Shown here in pieces: positions 25,133 to 34,068 of a stretch of 64,000 nt of DNA (position 1 is its first letter; each line of letters starts with the position of its first letter). The stretch comes from Actinocrispum wychmicini (GTDB lineage: Bacteria > Actinomycetota > Actinomycetes > Mycobacteriales > Pseudonocardiaceae). Below the pieces are notes generated by a model. That model made no database searches and was not told where the DNA came from. It worked only from the letters and a program-made list of their open reading frames with translations. The translations under genes and the position numbers were made by a program. The stretch spans positions 1,367,546 to 1,431,545 of the forward strand of contig NZ_SLWS01000001.1 in NCBI RefSeq assembly GCF_004345645.1, read 5' to 3'.

Positions 25133-26214
25133 GCGGTCGCCCGGCGGTACGCGGCGACGGTCGCCTCGGCGCAGCGCCGCCAAGTGTACTCGCCCGCGTG
25201 GGCCCGCCGGACGGCCAGGGTTGCCGGTGTCGGCGGTTCCCGCAGGGCAGCGGTCAGCGCCAGCCGCAGGGCGTCCAGGTCGCCGAACGGCACCAGGGTG
25301 GCGTGCCCGCCGGCCACTTCGCGCAACGCCGGCAGGTCCGTACAGACCACCGGCACGTCACACGCCATCGCCTCCAGCACAGGCAGGCCGAAGCCCTCGT
25401 CCCGGGAGGGCAACACCAGCGCGGACGCCCCGGCCACCACGTTCCGAAGGTCCACATCGGACAGGTAGCCGACCGGGTGCACCCGGCCGGACGCGGCCCG
25501 GTGTCCCGGCCCGGCCAGCACCAGCGGCGGCAGGTCGACGGCCGAGTCGTGCGCCTTCAGCAGCCAGTCGAGCCGTTTGCGCGGCCCGGCCGCACCCACG
25601 AACAGCAGGTACTCCTCAGGCAGGCCAAGGCGTTTACGCACCTGGTCGCCGGGTGGGCGGGCGGTGAACCACGCCGGGTCGATCCCCAACGGCGTCACCG
25701 TGACCCGCTCGGCCGGCAGGTCGAGGCGTTCGGTCACCACGTCCGCGACGGCCTGGGACGGCGTGCACACCATCGCCGCCCGGTGCGCCGACCGCCGGAC
25801 CAGCTCCGGCAGGTCCCGGTCACCCGGCGGCAGTTCCTCAGGCGCGTCAAGGAAAGCAAGATCGTGCACGGTGAGCACGCCCGCCGCCCGCAGGGACGCG
25901 GGCAGCACGAAGTTCGTTCCGTGCACCACGTCGGTGAACCCGGCGAACAGCTCGATCGGCGGGAACGGCCCACGCAGCCAGCATTTCCGCAACAGCCGCG
26001 CGGACACGGGCATTCCCCGGGCCCGTGAGCCGTGCGGCAGCACCTTGCGGAGCTTCCGCCAGCCGCGCAGGGTGAACGCGACGGCTCGCATGTCAACCTC
26101 AGGCATGGACGCGAGCTCCTCAGCCAGGGCAGCGGTGTATCTGCCCACGCCGGTCCGGTCGCCGAGCAACGGCGTCCCGTCCAGCAGTACCCGCAACCTG
26201 CCTTTAGTGGTCAC
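25129..26214 (-). CDS. Glycosyltransferase family 4
   Basis: A 361-residue GT-B enzyme. Visible: N-terminal LLDGTPLLGDRTGVGRYTAA, middle GAAGPRKRLDWLLKAHD, and the nucleotide-sugar site SRDEGFGLPVLEAMACDVPV with the E-x7-E pair. It should transfer a sugar from an activated donor to an envelope glycan or lipid carrier in the cytoplasm. The open frame reaches 26370, but homology starts at the GTG at 26214. This start codon and its ribosome site (GAAGGA) lie inside the left arm of the 166-bp hairpin at 26206-26371, so translation may be affected by that structure. Confidence 0.9.
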   Translation of the reverse strand: MTTKGRLRVLLDGTPLLGDRTGVGRYTAALAEELASMPEVDMRAVAFTLRGWRKLRKVLPHGSRARGMPVSARLLRKCWLRGPFPPIELFAGFTDVVHGTNFVLPASLRAAGVLTVHDLAFLDAPEELPPGDRDLPELVRRSAHRAAMVCTPSQAVADVVTERLDLPAERVTVTPLGIDPAWFTARPPGDQVRKRLGLPEEYLLFVGAAGPRKRLDWLLKAHDSAVDLPPLVLAGPGHRAASGRVHPVGYLSDVDLRNVVAGASALVLPSRDEGFGLPVLEAMACDVPVVCTDLPALREVAGGHATLVPFGDLDALRLALTAALREPPTPATLAVRRAHAGEYTWRRCAEATVAAYRRATA

Positions 26215-26371
26215 CGCCGGAGGTCCTTCGGGGTCTCGACGGCCCAGCTTCCCACTGGACGCGCGGACCGGAAGGCCCAAGTACAACCCGGTACGAGGGC
26301 CTTCCGGCCGCACGCCCAGTGGAAACCTGGATCCGCCGAATACCCTCGAAGGACCTCCGGCGGTGACCACT
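26206..26371. repeat. 166-bp near-complete inverted repeat (long hairpin)
   Basis: The arms 26206-26230 and 26347-26371 are perfect 25-base inverted copies. Further pairing continues inward: CCACTGG (26252-26258) with CCAGTGG (26316-26322), then CCGGAAGGCCC (26268-26278) with GGGCCTTCCGG (26297-26307), and GTAC/GTAC (26281-26284, 26291-26294) around a 6-base loop. The whole intergenic region thus folds on itself. Each arm carries the same GAAGGA-to-GTGACCACT initiation-like sequence, one of which is the start of the minus-strand GT4 gene. It could be an inverted duplication of a gene start, a small palindromic mobile element, or a translation-controlling or terminating hairpin. Confidence 0.85.
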
Positions 26372-26382
26372 TGGCCAACGTG

Positions 26383-28875
26383 TTACCTCCCTTGCCGCAG
26401 TACCCGGCGGATCCGGCCGCCGGCCCGCTTGGCCAGCTCGCCCGGTCCGCCGGCGTTCAGGTACTCCTTCATCAGCGCCAGGTCCCGGCGCATCACCCCG
26501 ACCGCGCCGAGCGGCTCCTGCGCCACCAACGGCCCGGTCCCGGTGAGACGGTCCGCGGCCGGCCGCGGGTTCCGGCAGAACTCGACCAGCGGTGCGAGCA
26601 CTGTCTCCCAGGTATACCGCTCCCGGACAGCCTGGATGCGAACTTGGCAGGTTTTGCCGAACTCCTCGTCGTACAGCACCCGCTCCAGGGCGTCGGCGAG
26701 CGCTTCCGGGTCCTCGGCCGGCACGACCACGCCGAGACGTTCCTGCGCCACCAGGTCGGCGAACGAGTCGCCGGCGGTGGTCACGATCGGCAGCCCGGCC
26801 CAGAGGTAGTCCAACACCCTGGTGCGGAACGCGAACGTCGTCTCCACGTGCTCGAAGTGCGTGGTCACGCCGCAGTCGGCGGACAGCAGCCAGTTCTGCC
26901 GCTCGTCGTACGGCACCCACGTCTCGTTGAAGAACACGTTGCGGCCCACCAGGTCCAGCCGGTGCGCCAGGGCGCGGGTCCGGGTCGCCATGTCCATCTC
27001 GCCGACGTCCGGGTTCGGGTGCCGCATGCCCAGGAACAGCAGCTTCGCGTCGGTCCGGCGGTGCCGCAGCCGGTCGAAGGCGTGCAACAGGGTCAACGGG
27101 TCGAACCAGTTGTAGATCCCGCCGGCCCAGATCGTCAGCTTGTCATCCGGTTTGATGCCCTGCACCAGTTCCCGCGGGCCCGGACCGGTGCGCTCCGGCG
27201 GTTTGGCCGACAGGCCGAACGGCGCGACCGCCAGCAGCGACCGCACGGACGGGTCGCTGTCGTAGAGCGTCGGGTTCAGCCGGCCGATCGCGCCGAGGTG
27301 GCCGAGCCAGAAGTGGCGCTGGCGTTCGGACGCGCACAGGAAGAAGTCGCCCCGCAGCAACTGGTTGCTGAGCACCTCGGTGACCACTTCGACCACGTGC
27401 GCGCGCCGGGCGTCGGTCAGGTCCTTGCCCTGCTCCAGCTGTTCCAGGTGCATCGGGTCGTAGATGTCGCAGACCAGGATCTTGCTGGCGAACTTGAGCT
27501 CCTGCACCTGTTCGAGCACATGCCCCTGCATGATCACCACGTCGGCCCACTCGACGTCCGGGCTGACCTTGCTCTCGTGCGTGTACCGCACCTGGAACGG
27601 CGCGGGCGGCGGGTCGGAGTGCGGGTTCATCGTGACCAGCCGGACGTCATGGTCGCCGGACAGCACGTCGGCCATGTTCCACGCGCGGATCGCCGGCCCG
27701 GCCATCCGTTCGGTGATCGCGTCCGACGTCATCACCAGGATGTTGCGCCGGTACCCGTACACCTCGCCCAGGTCGAGCGTTTCGGACAGGGCCCGGTGGG
27801 CCATCAGGTACGGGATCTCCGGGGACGCGGGCTCCATCGCGTTGCGCATCAGCTTCAGCAGGTCGCCGTCCGACCGGACCCGGGCGGCCTGCTCGACCGC
27901 CCGGGACTCCTTGAGCGAGGGCAGCATCTCGATGAACTGGTCGATGGCGAACAGGGCGGCCGCCGAGACCCGGGGGATCGCGATCGGGTCGCTGTCGTCC
28001 GGTCCGTCCAGCCGGCGTTTGGTGATGTCCAGCTGGGTCGTGTCGATCTCACCGCGGGCGGTGGCCCGCCGGACCGACAACGCCAGCGCGGCCGGCAGCA
28101 CCATGGCGAGCGTCTTGTCCGAGACGTTCTTGTACAGGGACGCGAGCGCGTTTCGCTCCAGCAGGTACGTCTCGCGGGACGAGTCCACGTCGGCCATCGA
28201 CCGGTGGTGGCGGTGGTACGCGACCGACGCGGGTTCGTATCGCACCCGCCAGCCCCGCAGGTTCAGCCGCCAGCCGAGGTCCACGTCCTCGTAGAACATG
28301 AAGAACCGCTCGTCGAACCCGCCGAGCCCACGGAACGTGTCGGCCCGGACGAACAGCGCCGACCCCGTGCCGAACAGCACGTCACGCGGAGTGTCGAAGC
28401 GGCCGTCGTCAGGTTCACCCTGATGGGTTTTGTAGCCCATGCCGAACCACGTCAGCCCGCCGTCGACGAAGTCGACCTTCTCGCCTGTCCAGTCGAGCAC
28501 CTTGCTCGCCACCGCGGCCACCGTCGGCTCGGCCAGCAGCATGTCCACCGCGGCCCGCACCCAGTCCTGATGCGGCCGGGCGTCGTTGTTCAGGAACGCC
28601 ACGACGCTGCCCTTGGCGTGCTGAACGCCCAGGTTGCAGCCACCGGCGAAGCCCAGGTTGGTCGCTGACTCGACGACCTTCACCCCAGGCACGTTCGCCT
28701 TGATCCGCTCGACGCTGCCGTCGTCGGACCTGTTGTCCACGCAGATGACCTGAAGCCGGTCCGCGGGGTACGCCAGGTCGTCCCGCAGCGACCGCAGGCA
28801 CGTGATCGTGTCGTCGGCGCCGCGGTAGTTGACCACGACCACGGACACCACCGGTAGCAGCGCGTCGTCCGGCAC
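26383..28875 (-). CDS. Two-domain glycosyltransferase (GT2 + GT4 fusion)
   Basis: An 830-residue protein with two catalytic modules. Residues about 8-270 are a GT2 (GT-A) domain: VSVVVVNYRGADDTITCL, VICVDNRSDDGS, NLGFAGGCNLGVQ, LNNDARPH as the DxD region and FMFYEDVDLGWRLNLRGW. A helical bridge (about 270-370) leads to a GT-B/GT4 domain (about 375-800) with VMTSDAITERMAGPAIRAWN, IWAGGIYNWFDPLTLLHAF and VVVPAEDPEALADAL. GTG at 28875, preceded by AGGAGG, is preferred over ATG 28917. It probably makes two successive linkages of a cell-envelope polysaccharide. The donors are unknown; GT2 members of this type often use dTDP-rhamnose. Confidence 0.9.
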   Translation of the reverse strand: MPDDALLPVVSVVVVNYRGADDTITCLRSLRDDLAYPADRLQVICVDNRSDDGSVERIKANVPGVKVVESATNLGFAGGCNLGVQHAKGSVVAFLNNDARPHQDWVRAAVDMLLAEPTVAAVASKVLDWTGEKVDFVDGGLTWFGMGYKTHQGEPDDGRFDTPRDVLFGTGSALFVRADTFRGLGGFDERFFMFYEDVDLGWRLNLRGWRVRYEPASVAYHRHHRSMADVDSSRETYLLERNALASLYKNVSDKTLAMVLPAALALSVRRATARGEIDTTQLDITKRRLDGPDDSDPIAIPRVSAAALFAIDQFIEMLPSLKESRAVEQAARVRSDGDLLKLMRNAMEPASPEIPYLMAHRALSETLDLGEVYGYRRNILVMTSDAITERMAGPAIRAWNMADVLSGDHDVRLVTMNPHSDPPPAPFQVRYTHESKVSPDVEWADVVIMQGHVLEQVQELKFASKILVCDIYDPMHLEQLEQGKDLTDARRAHVVEVVTEVLSNQLLRGDFFLCASERQRHFWLGHLGAIGRLNPTLYDSDPSVRSLLAVAPFGLSAKPPERTGPGPRELVQGIKPDDKLTIWAGGIYNWFDPLTLLHAFDRLRHRRTDAKLLFLGMRHPNPDVGEMDMATRTRALAHRLDLVGRNVFFNETWVPYDERQNWLLSADCGVTTHFEHVETTFAFRTRVLDYLWAGLPIVTTAGDSFADLVAQERLGVVVPAEDPEALADALERVLYDEEFGKTCQVRIQAVRERYTWETVLAPLVEFCRNPRPAADRLTGTGPLVAQEPLGAVGVMRRDLALMKEYLNAGGPGELAKRAGGRIRRVLRQGR

Positions 28876-28953
28876 AACACCTCCTGGGGACTCTGGTTCC
28901 CCATAAGCCTGCCTCATCGTGCGAAGCGGCCCGCCAGTGGTTAGCCTGCGGCG

Positions 28954-29559
28954 GTGGTCAAGCGTGTGATCGCCGCTCTGCTGCTGGTCGGGACCCTCCC
29001 GGCCGGCGTCGCCGCCGCGGACCCGCCACCCGCCGTCCCCCCTGGGTGTGCCGGCGGGGTCGCGCCCAACCCCAGCGTCGAGCAGGTGGCCGCCAACCGA
29101 CAGCCGGCCGGCTACACCTTCGAACCGACCTGGAGCGTTCCCCCAGGCACCCCGGACGACCAACAACCCCGCCTGTCCACCGAACCCGCGCAGGCCTCGG
29201 ACGGCAAGCTCAACGCGGTCATCGCCACTCCCGCAGGCCGGGTGAGCACGGCCTACGAGACGATCCCCACGGTCGTCCCCCGCGGCACGTACAGCCTGAC
29301 GGTCTGGGCCGGCACCAGCGACCTGTCCCACAACCAGCCGATCGGCCTGCGGTTCTACGACGCCCAAGGCCGCCAGGTGGCCGAACGGTCGGTGCAGGCG
29401 AATCACTTCATTGACACGGACAAGAAGCTGGGCAGGTTCGACCTCGGCCCAGCCATGGCCCCACCGGAGACCGTGATGGTCCGCTTCTTCGTCGCGACAA
29501 ACGCGAACTGGGTCAAATGGGACTGCGTGTACCTGACCGTCGACCCACCCGACTCCTGA
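28954..29559 (+). CDS. Secreted protein, possible carbohydrate-binding fold
   Basis: A 201-residue exported protein. The signal peptide (residues 1-22, ending VAAA) is followed by a Pro-rich stretch and a domain with alternating strands: FEPTWSVPPGTPDDQQPRLS, TIPTVVPRGTYSLTVWAG, IGLRFYDAQGRQVAERSV, and VMVRFFVATNANWVKWDCVY. The pattern resembles CBM4/9-like or other beta-sandwich carbohydrate-binding modules, but the match is weak and no family is asserted. Two Cys residues (near 32 and 191) could form one disulfide. It is divergent from the GT2-GT4 fusion gene and its last 47 bases overlap the convergent GT2 gene. Confidence 0.75.
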   Translation: MVKRVIAALLLVGTLPAGVAAADPPPAVPPGCAGGVAPNPSVEQVAANRQPAGYTFEPTWSVPPGTPDDQQPRLSTEPAQASDGKLNAVIATPAGRVSTAYETIPTVVPRGTYSLTVWAGTSDLSHNQPIGLRFYDAQGRQVAERSVQANHFIDTDKKLGRFDLGPAMAPPETVMVRFFVATNANWVKWDCVYLTVDPPDS

Positions 29560-30385
29560 TCCACGACGGCGCCATCACCAGCACCTCGCCGAGCACACGG
29601 ATCCGCAGGCCGAGCCGGAAATTGGCGGCCTGGGGCACGTTCCGGCGGACCGGCAGCAGGGCTGTGATGGCGGCGAAGCGGGCGATCTCGCGAGCGGCGA
29701 TGAGCAGGGGCGCGCAGCGCAGCAGCATCAGGAGCCGGTTGCGCTCGTTCCACCGGTGGAACGGCACTGACCCGGGCTTCGTGGTGGCGCCGTGGACGTG
29801 CACGACCTCGGCTTTCGGCACCGAGACGATCCGCCAGCCGGCGAGTCGCAGCCGCCATGACGTGTCGGTGTCCTCGTAGTAGCAGAAGAACTCGGTCGGG
29901 ACACCGCCGACCTGGCGGAGGGCGTCCGTGCGGACCAGGGCCGCTCCGCCGCAGAAGCCGAAGACCGGGCCGTCGGTGACGTCCACGCCGTGACCGTCGC
30001 GGGTCAGGCCCACGCCGATCGACTGGACGTCGCCGTCGAGCGTCAGCAGTTTTGAGCTGGCCGCCGCGGCGCCTGGGTCGGCGTCCAGGGCGTCTTCCAG
30101 TGCGCCCAGCCAGCCGGGTGTGGGCATGGCGTCGTCGTTCAGCCAGGCCATGTACGGGGTTGTGCACTCCGCGAGGGCGGCTTGGATTCCGCCCGCGTAG
30201 CCGGTGTTCACCGGCAGGCGCAGGACCGGGACCGGGTAGGCGGCCGCCAGGTCGCCGCTGCCGTCGTCGGAGGCGTTGTCCACCACCAGGATCCGATGTG
30301 GACGGTCCTGGGCGGCCAGTGCGGCCAGGCAGGCGGTGATGTGGTCGCGGCCGCGCCAGGTCACCACCACGACAGTTGTTCTCAT
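29513..30385 (-). CDS. Glycosyltransferase family 2 (rhamnosyltransferase-like)
   Basis: A 290-residue GT-A enzyme of the WbbL/rhamnosyltransferase type. Motifs: VVVVTWRGRDHITACLAAL, ILVVDNASDDGSGDLA, NTGYAGGIQAALAE, the DxD-like AWLNDDAMPTPGWL, and EFFCYYEDTDTSWRLRLAGW. The C-terminal third (LLMLLRCAPLLIAAREIARF and on) is amphipathic and may bind the membrane. The ATG at 30385 lies 3 bases from a truncated copy of the palindromic repeat family (30388-30460). The 3' end overlaps the convergent secreted-protein gene. Likely part of the same envelope polysaccharide pathway. Confidence 0.9.
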   Translation of the reverse strand: MRTTVVVVTWRGRDHITACLAALAAQDRPHRILVVDNASDDGSGDLAAAYPVPVLRLPVNTGYAGGIQAALAECTTPYMAWLNDDAMPTPGWLGALEDALDADPGAAAASSKLLTLDGDVQSIGVGLTRDGHGVDVTDGPVFGFCGGAALVRTDALRQVGGVPTEFFCYYEDTDTSWRLRLAGWRIVSVPKAEVVHVHGATTKPGSVPFHRWNERNRLLMLLRCAPLLIAAREIARFAAITALLPVRRNVPQAANFRLGLRIRVLGEVLVMAPSWIRSRVGRRSGTRSPI

Positions 30386-30387
30386 TG

Positions 30388-30460
30388 TCCTCGCCTCGCT
30401 CGGACGTGCCTGGCCGCCGCAGGCCGATCATTCCACCCCAGCCCACGCGGCCGGCATTCG
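30388..30460. repeat. Truncated copy C of a palindromic interspersed repeat
   Basis: The sequence starting TCCTCGCCTCGCTCGGACG and running through GATCATTCCACCCCAGCCCA matches the left half of the full repeats at 47383-47534 and 58786-58934. The right half is missing; the next bases are the end of the serine hydrolase gene. It fills the whole 76-base spacer between that gene and the GT2 start. Confidence 0.75.
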
Positions 30461-30461
30461 C

Positions 30462-31598
30462 CTATGTGGGCTGCGGGCACAGAGCGTGACTGAGCATTCC
30501 GGACACGTCGGGCTTCTCGGTCGTCTCCTTGGTGAATGTCAAGGTGACCGCGCGCTTGTCCCTCGTCACGCCAGAAATGGTGAAGAAACCGTAGATGCCA
30601 CCAGTGTGGCCGATATATTCGGCGCCACACGGCAATGTGGTCGAGCCGATGCCGAGCCCGTAGGTCAAACCGGGATCGGGTCCGGTCGGGACACCGGCAA
30701 GCATTTGCTCAAGCTCACGCGCCTTGACCACTTGTCCGGCGACAACAGCGGCATAGAAACGGTTCAGGTCGACGCCGGTGGAAACAATGGAGCCGGCCGC
30801 CCATGGCACCGATGGTTCGACGCGTGAGACATCGGTGACCGTGCCGGCGATGGTGGCGTAACCCTCGGGGTGTGGACCTCGGATATCGAGTTCGCCGGTC
30901 GCCGGGAGGTAGGTGTCCTGGAGGCCGAGTGGGGTGATGACGCGGCGTTGAAGTTCGTCGCCGAACGGTTTGCCGGTGACGCGTTCGATGAGCATCCCGA
31001 CGACGATGTAGTTGGTATTGCTGTAGGCGTACCGCGAGCCCGGTGCGAAGTCCGCGGGACGGCGCAGCGCGATCGCGACCTCTTCGGCCGGTGTCGCCGT
31101 GCGCTTCTCGACCCCCGCGAGGTACTCGTTGACCTCGGGGTTCGCGGCGAAGTCGGGCAGCCCGCTCTGGTGGCGCATCAGCTGACGGACGGTGATGGCG
31201 TGTCCGTCGATGCCGTCGCCGCGTAACAATCCGGGGAGATAGGTTTCCACCGGCTCGTCGAGTGACACCTTGCCCTCGGACACTAATTGCAGCAGTACCA
31301 CGCTGGTGAATGTTTTGGTGATGCTTCCCGCGCGGACGCGTTGCTGCGGCGCGGTGGGAATTTTGGTCTTGCTGTCACGGTCGGCGACACCGCTGGTGAG
31401 GGTTACAGTCGCACCGTCCTCGGTGATCGTGGCGATCGCGCCGGCCGCGCCTAAACCGACCATCCGGTCGATGTCGGCTTGAACGGCGCGAACTCGGGTT
31501 TCCTTCACTCCGTCGGTGGTCTTGATTCTGAGGTCCATGGCGCATCCGGCGATGAGGACAAACGCGGAAGTTGTTGCGAGAATGGGTATCAGACGCAC
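30462..31598 (-). CDS. Class C beta-lactamase-like serine hydrolase lipoprotein
   Basis: A 378-residue secreted lipoprotein: signal peptide with lipobox LIAGC (Cys19), then a penicillin-binding/beta-lactamase class C fold. Active-site motifs are complete: S-x-x-K as SITK (Ser92, Lys95) in RVRAGSITKTFTSVVLL, Y-S-N in YAYSNTNYIVVGMLIERV, and H-T-G in GHTGGIYGFFTI. Such enzymes are D-aminopeptidases, esterases or DD-peptidases; true beta-lactamase activity is not implied. The GTG at 31598 is chosen because it opens a perfect signal peptide; the frame extends to 31697. Codon use is slightly less GC-rich than in the neighbours, which might mark acquisition. Confidence 0.92.
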   Translation of the reverse strand: MRLIPILATTSAFVLIAGCAMDLRIKTTDGVKETRVRAVQADIDRMVGLGAAGAIATITEDGATVTLTSGVADRDSKTKIPTAPQQRVRAGSITKTFTSVVLLQLVSEGKVSLDEPVETYLPGLLRGDGIDGHAITVRQLMRHQSGLPDFAANPEVNEYLAGVEKRTATPAEEVAIALRRPADFAPGSRYAYSNTNYIVVGMLIERVTGKPFGDELQRRVITPLGLQDTYLPATGELDIRGPHPEGYATIAGTVTDVSRVEPSVPWAAGSIVSTGVDLNRFYAAVVAGQVVKARELEQMLAGVPTGPDPGLTYGLGIGSTTLPCGAEYIGHTGGIYGFFTISGVTRDKRAVTLTFTKETTEKPDVSGMLSHALCPQPT

Positions 31599-31771
31599 AC
31601 CGGTCAAGTTATTGGGAAACGACCGCGCGGCACATCGGGGGGAAACCCCGGACTTCGCCGTGCCGGGGATCAGCCCAGCGGATGAGGCGCGCTCCACCGG
31701 ATGCCGATTAGGGTGCTCAGGCCGGCGGGTCGGTCGCTGCCCACGTCCGGCCGGCGTGGCACCCTGTTCGG

Positions 31772-32866
31772 GTGCCCGAGCTGGTCGTGCTCACCGAGCA
31801 ACTCCTGGCCCCGGTTCCCGGCGGAACCGGTCGTTACACCCGCGAACTGGTCACGGCCATGGCCGAGTGCGCGCCTACGGGCTGGACGATCACAGGTGTC
31901 ACCGCGCGCCACCGCGACCTGAGCAACGCCGTCATCCCAGGTGTTGACGGCCCACGCGCGCTTCCGTTGCCGAGGAGGGCGTTGACGGCCGCGTGGGAGC
32001 GCGGCGTCCGGCTGTGGCCAGGGGGCGACGCTGTGCACGCGCCCACGCCACTCGCGCCGCCGAACGCCAAGCGCGGCTTGGTCGTGACTGTGCACGACAC
32101 GGTTCCGTTCACCCACCCCGAGACGCTCACGAAACGGGGTGCAGCGTGGCACCAGGCGATGATCAGGCGCGCCGCCGAGCGTGCGACGGCCATTGTCGTG
32201 CCGACCGCGGCCGTTGCCGCCGAGCTCAGCGAGTACGCCCCCGGTCCCGCGCGCGTGCACGTTGTCGGCCATGGCGTCCCGTCGTTCGTTGCGCGGGCCC
32301 CGGAGGACGCCGACCAGATTGCCGAACGCCTGAAACTGCCGCCTCGCTACGTTCTTGCTGTCGGCACCGTCGAGCCGCGCAAGGGTCTTGGTGTCCTGGT
32401 CCAGGCCATGGCACTGCCGGACGCGCCGGACCTGCCGCTGGTGATCGCCGGCCCCAGTGGATGGGGCGACGTCCACCTCGGTGGCCTGCCGGCCGACCGG
32501 TTGCGTCTCTTGGGGTATCTGTCCGACGCGGAACTCGCGGTCGTGCTGCGCCACGCGACTGTCCTGGCGGCGCCGAGCATGGCTGAGGGGTTCGGGCTGC
32601 CCGTGCTCGAAGCGATGGCCGTGGGTGTCCCGGTGGTCCACTCGGACGCCCCGGCGTTGGTCGAGGTGGCCGGCGGCACGGGTGTGCAGGTCAGCCGGAA
32701 CGATCCGGTGGCGCTCGCGACCGCTCTGCGGGACGTGCTCACCGACCCTGGGCGCACGGCCACGCTGGTCGAGGCGGCGCGGGCCCGAGCGGCCGGATTC
32801 ACCTGGGCGAAGGCCGCCGAATCGCTCTGGGAACTGCATCTGGAGCTGTACCACTTCGTCCGGTGA
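31772..32866 (+). CDS. Glycosyltransferase family 4
   Basis: A 364-residue GT-B enzyme: N-terminal VLTEQLLAPVPGGTGRYTRE (acceptor side), HDTVPFTHPETLTKRGAAWH, the hinge AVGTVEPRKGLGVLVQAM, and the donor site APSMAEGFGLPVLEAMAVGV with the E-x7-E motif. GT4 members use GDP-mannose or other nucleotide sugars; GDP-mannose is available from the manA/manB/manC genes in this window. The GTG start is preceded by a region shared with no other gene. The next GT4 gene begins 50 bases after its stop, so they are likely an operon. Confidence 0.92.
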   Translation: MPELVVLTEQLLAPVPGGTGRYTRELVTAMAECAPTGWTITGVTARHRDLSNAVIPGVDGPRALPLPRRALTAAWERGVRLWPGGDAVHAPTPLAPPNAKRGLVVTVHDTVPFTHPETLTKRGAAWHQAMIRRAAERATAIVVPTAAVAAELSEYAPGPARVHVVGHGVPSFVARAPEDADQIAERLKLPPRYVLAVGTVEPRKGLGVLVQAMALPDAPDLPLVIAGPSGWGDVHLGGLPADRLRLLGYLSDAELAVVLRHATVLAAPSMAEGFGLPVLEAMAVGVPVVHSDAPALVEVAGGTGVQVSRNDPVALATALRDVLTDPGRTATLVEAARARAAGFTWAKAAESLWELHLELYHFVR

Positions 32867-32916
32867 GTTCCCGGGTTCGGCCGATATCGCCGCGCCGGGC
32901 GTCGTAGTCTGCTCGG

Positions 32917-34068
32917 GTGGCAAGTCCTGAACCACGCGTGCTGATCGACGCCACCGCCGTCCCCGCGGATCGCGGTGGCGTCGGTCGGTATGTCGATTCG
33001 CTGGTGTCCGCATTGGACGCCGACGGTGCCAGGATCGCGGTCGCCTGCCAGCAGCGGGACGCCGAGCTGTACGGCACCCTCGCGCCAGGCGCCCGAATAC
33101 TGCCGGCCAGCGAGTCGATCGAGACCCGGACCGCGCGGCTGGTGTGGGAACAGACGACGTTACCCGGCTTGATCCGCAGGTTGCGCGCTGACGTGCTGCA
33201 TTCCCCGCATTACACGACGCCACTCGCCAATTCGGCGGCGTCGGTCGTGACACTGCACGACGCCACGTTCTACACGGACGCGTTGTTGCACTCCTCCGTG
33301 AAAGCGCGCTTCTTCCGTGGCTGGACCGGCATCGCGTTGCGTCGGGCGTCGATGTGCGCGGTCCCCAGCGAGGCCACGGCGCAGGAGCTGACCAGGGTCG
33401 CGAACGCGGATCCACGGGTCATGGAGGTCATTCCGCACGGCGTGAGCGGTGAGTCGTTCCGCCCGCCCAGCCCGGAGGACATCCGGGCGGCGCGGCAGAC
33501 GGTCGGCCTGCCCCGCCAGCCGTACATCGCGTTCCTCGGTGCCCTGGAGCCGCGGAAGAACGTTCCCGCCCTGATCAGGGGCTACATGCGGGCCTGCGAG
33601 GGCCGGACCGACCCGCCGGCCCTGGTGCTGGCCGGCCAGCCCGGGTGGGACGGCCAGGTCGAACGCGCCCTGGACGCGTTGCCGCACCGGCTGCGGGTGA
33701 TCCGGGCCGGCTACTTGCCGTTCACGCAGCTGCCCGGCTTCCTGGGCGGCGCCGAGGTGGTCGCGTACCCGAGCCTCGGCGAAGGCTTCGGCTTGCCGGT
33801 GTTGGAGGCCATGGCCTGCGGTGCGTGCGTGCTCACGACCAGCCGGCTGTCGTTGCCCGAGGTCGGCGGGGACGCGGTGGCGTACTGCGGGGTCGGCGCG
33901 GGGGACATCGGGGCGGCGTTGGCCGAACTGCTCGACGACCCGGCGCGCCGGTCCCAGCTGGCGTCCGCGGCACAGCGGCGGGCCAAGGAATTCACGTGGA
34001 CGCAGAGCGCGGAACGACACCGTGAGCTGTACGCCCGGGCCGTCACCATTCACCGGCGCGGCCGTTAG
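32917..34068 (+). CDS. Glycosyltransferase family 4
   Basis: A 383-residue GT-B enzyme, paralogous to the previous gene: VLIDATAVPADRGGVGRYVD, LHDATFYTDALLHSSVKARF, FLGALEPRKNVPALIRGY, and donor site YPSLGEGFGLPVLEAMACGA with both Glu residues. Best resemblance in layout is to mannosyltransferases of the PimB/MgtA type, but this is not decisive. A TTA leucine codon (EQTTLPGLI) is present. It ends 4 bases inside the stop of the convergent TetR gene. With the GT4 before it, it would add two sugars to one acceptor, an inference from adjacency. Confidence 0.92.
   Translation: MASPEPRVLIDATAVPADRGGVGRYVDSLVSALDADGARIAVACQQRDAELYGTLAPGARILPASESIETRTARLVWEQTTLPGLIRRLRADVLHSPHYTTPLANSAASVVTLHDATFYTDALLHSSVKARFFRGWTGIALRRASMCAVPSEATAQELTRVANADPRVMEVIPHGVSGESFRPPSPEDIRAARQTVGLPRQPYIAFLGALEPRKNVPALIRGYMRACEGRTDPPALVLAGQPGWDGQVERALDALPHRLRVIRAGYLPFTQLPGFLGGAEVVAYPSLGEGFGLPVLEAMACGACVLTTSRLSLPEVGGDAVAYCGVGAGDIGAALAELLDDPARRSQLASAAQRRAKEFTWTQSAERHRELYARAVTIHRRGR

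Noticed and set aside
26032..28668. 878-residue plus-strand open frame
   Set aside because: Antisense to the GT2-GT4 fusion and GT4 genes; composition is low-complexity Arg/His/Gln with no domain.
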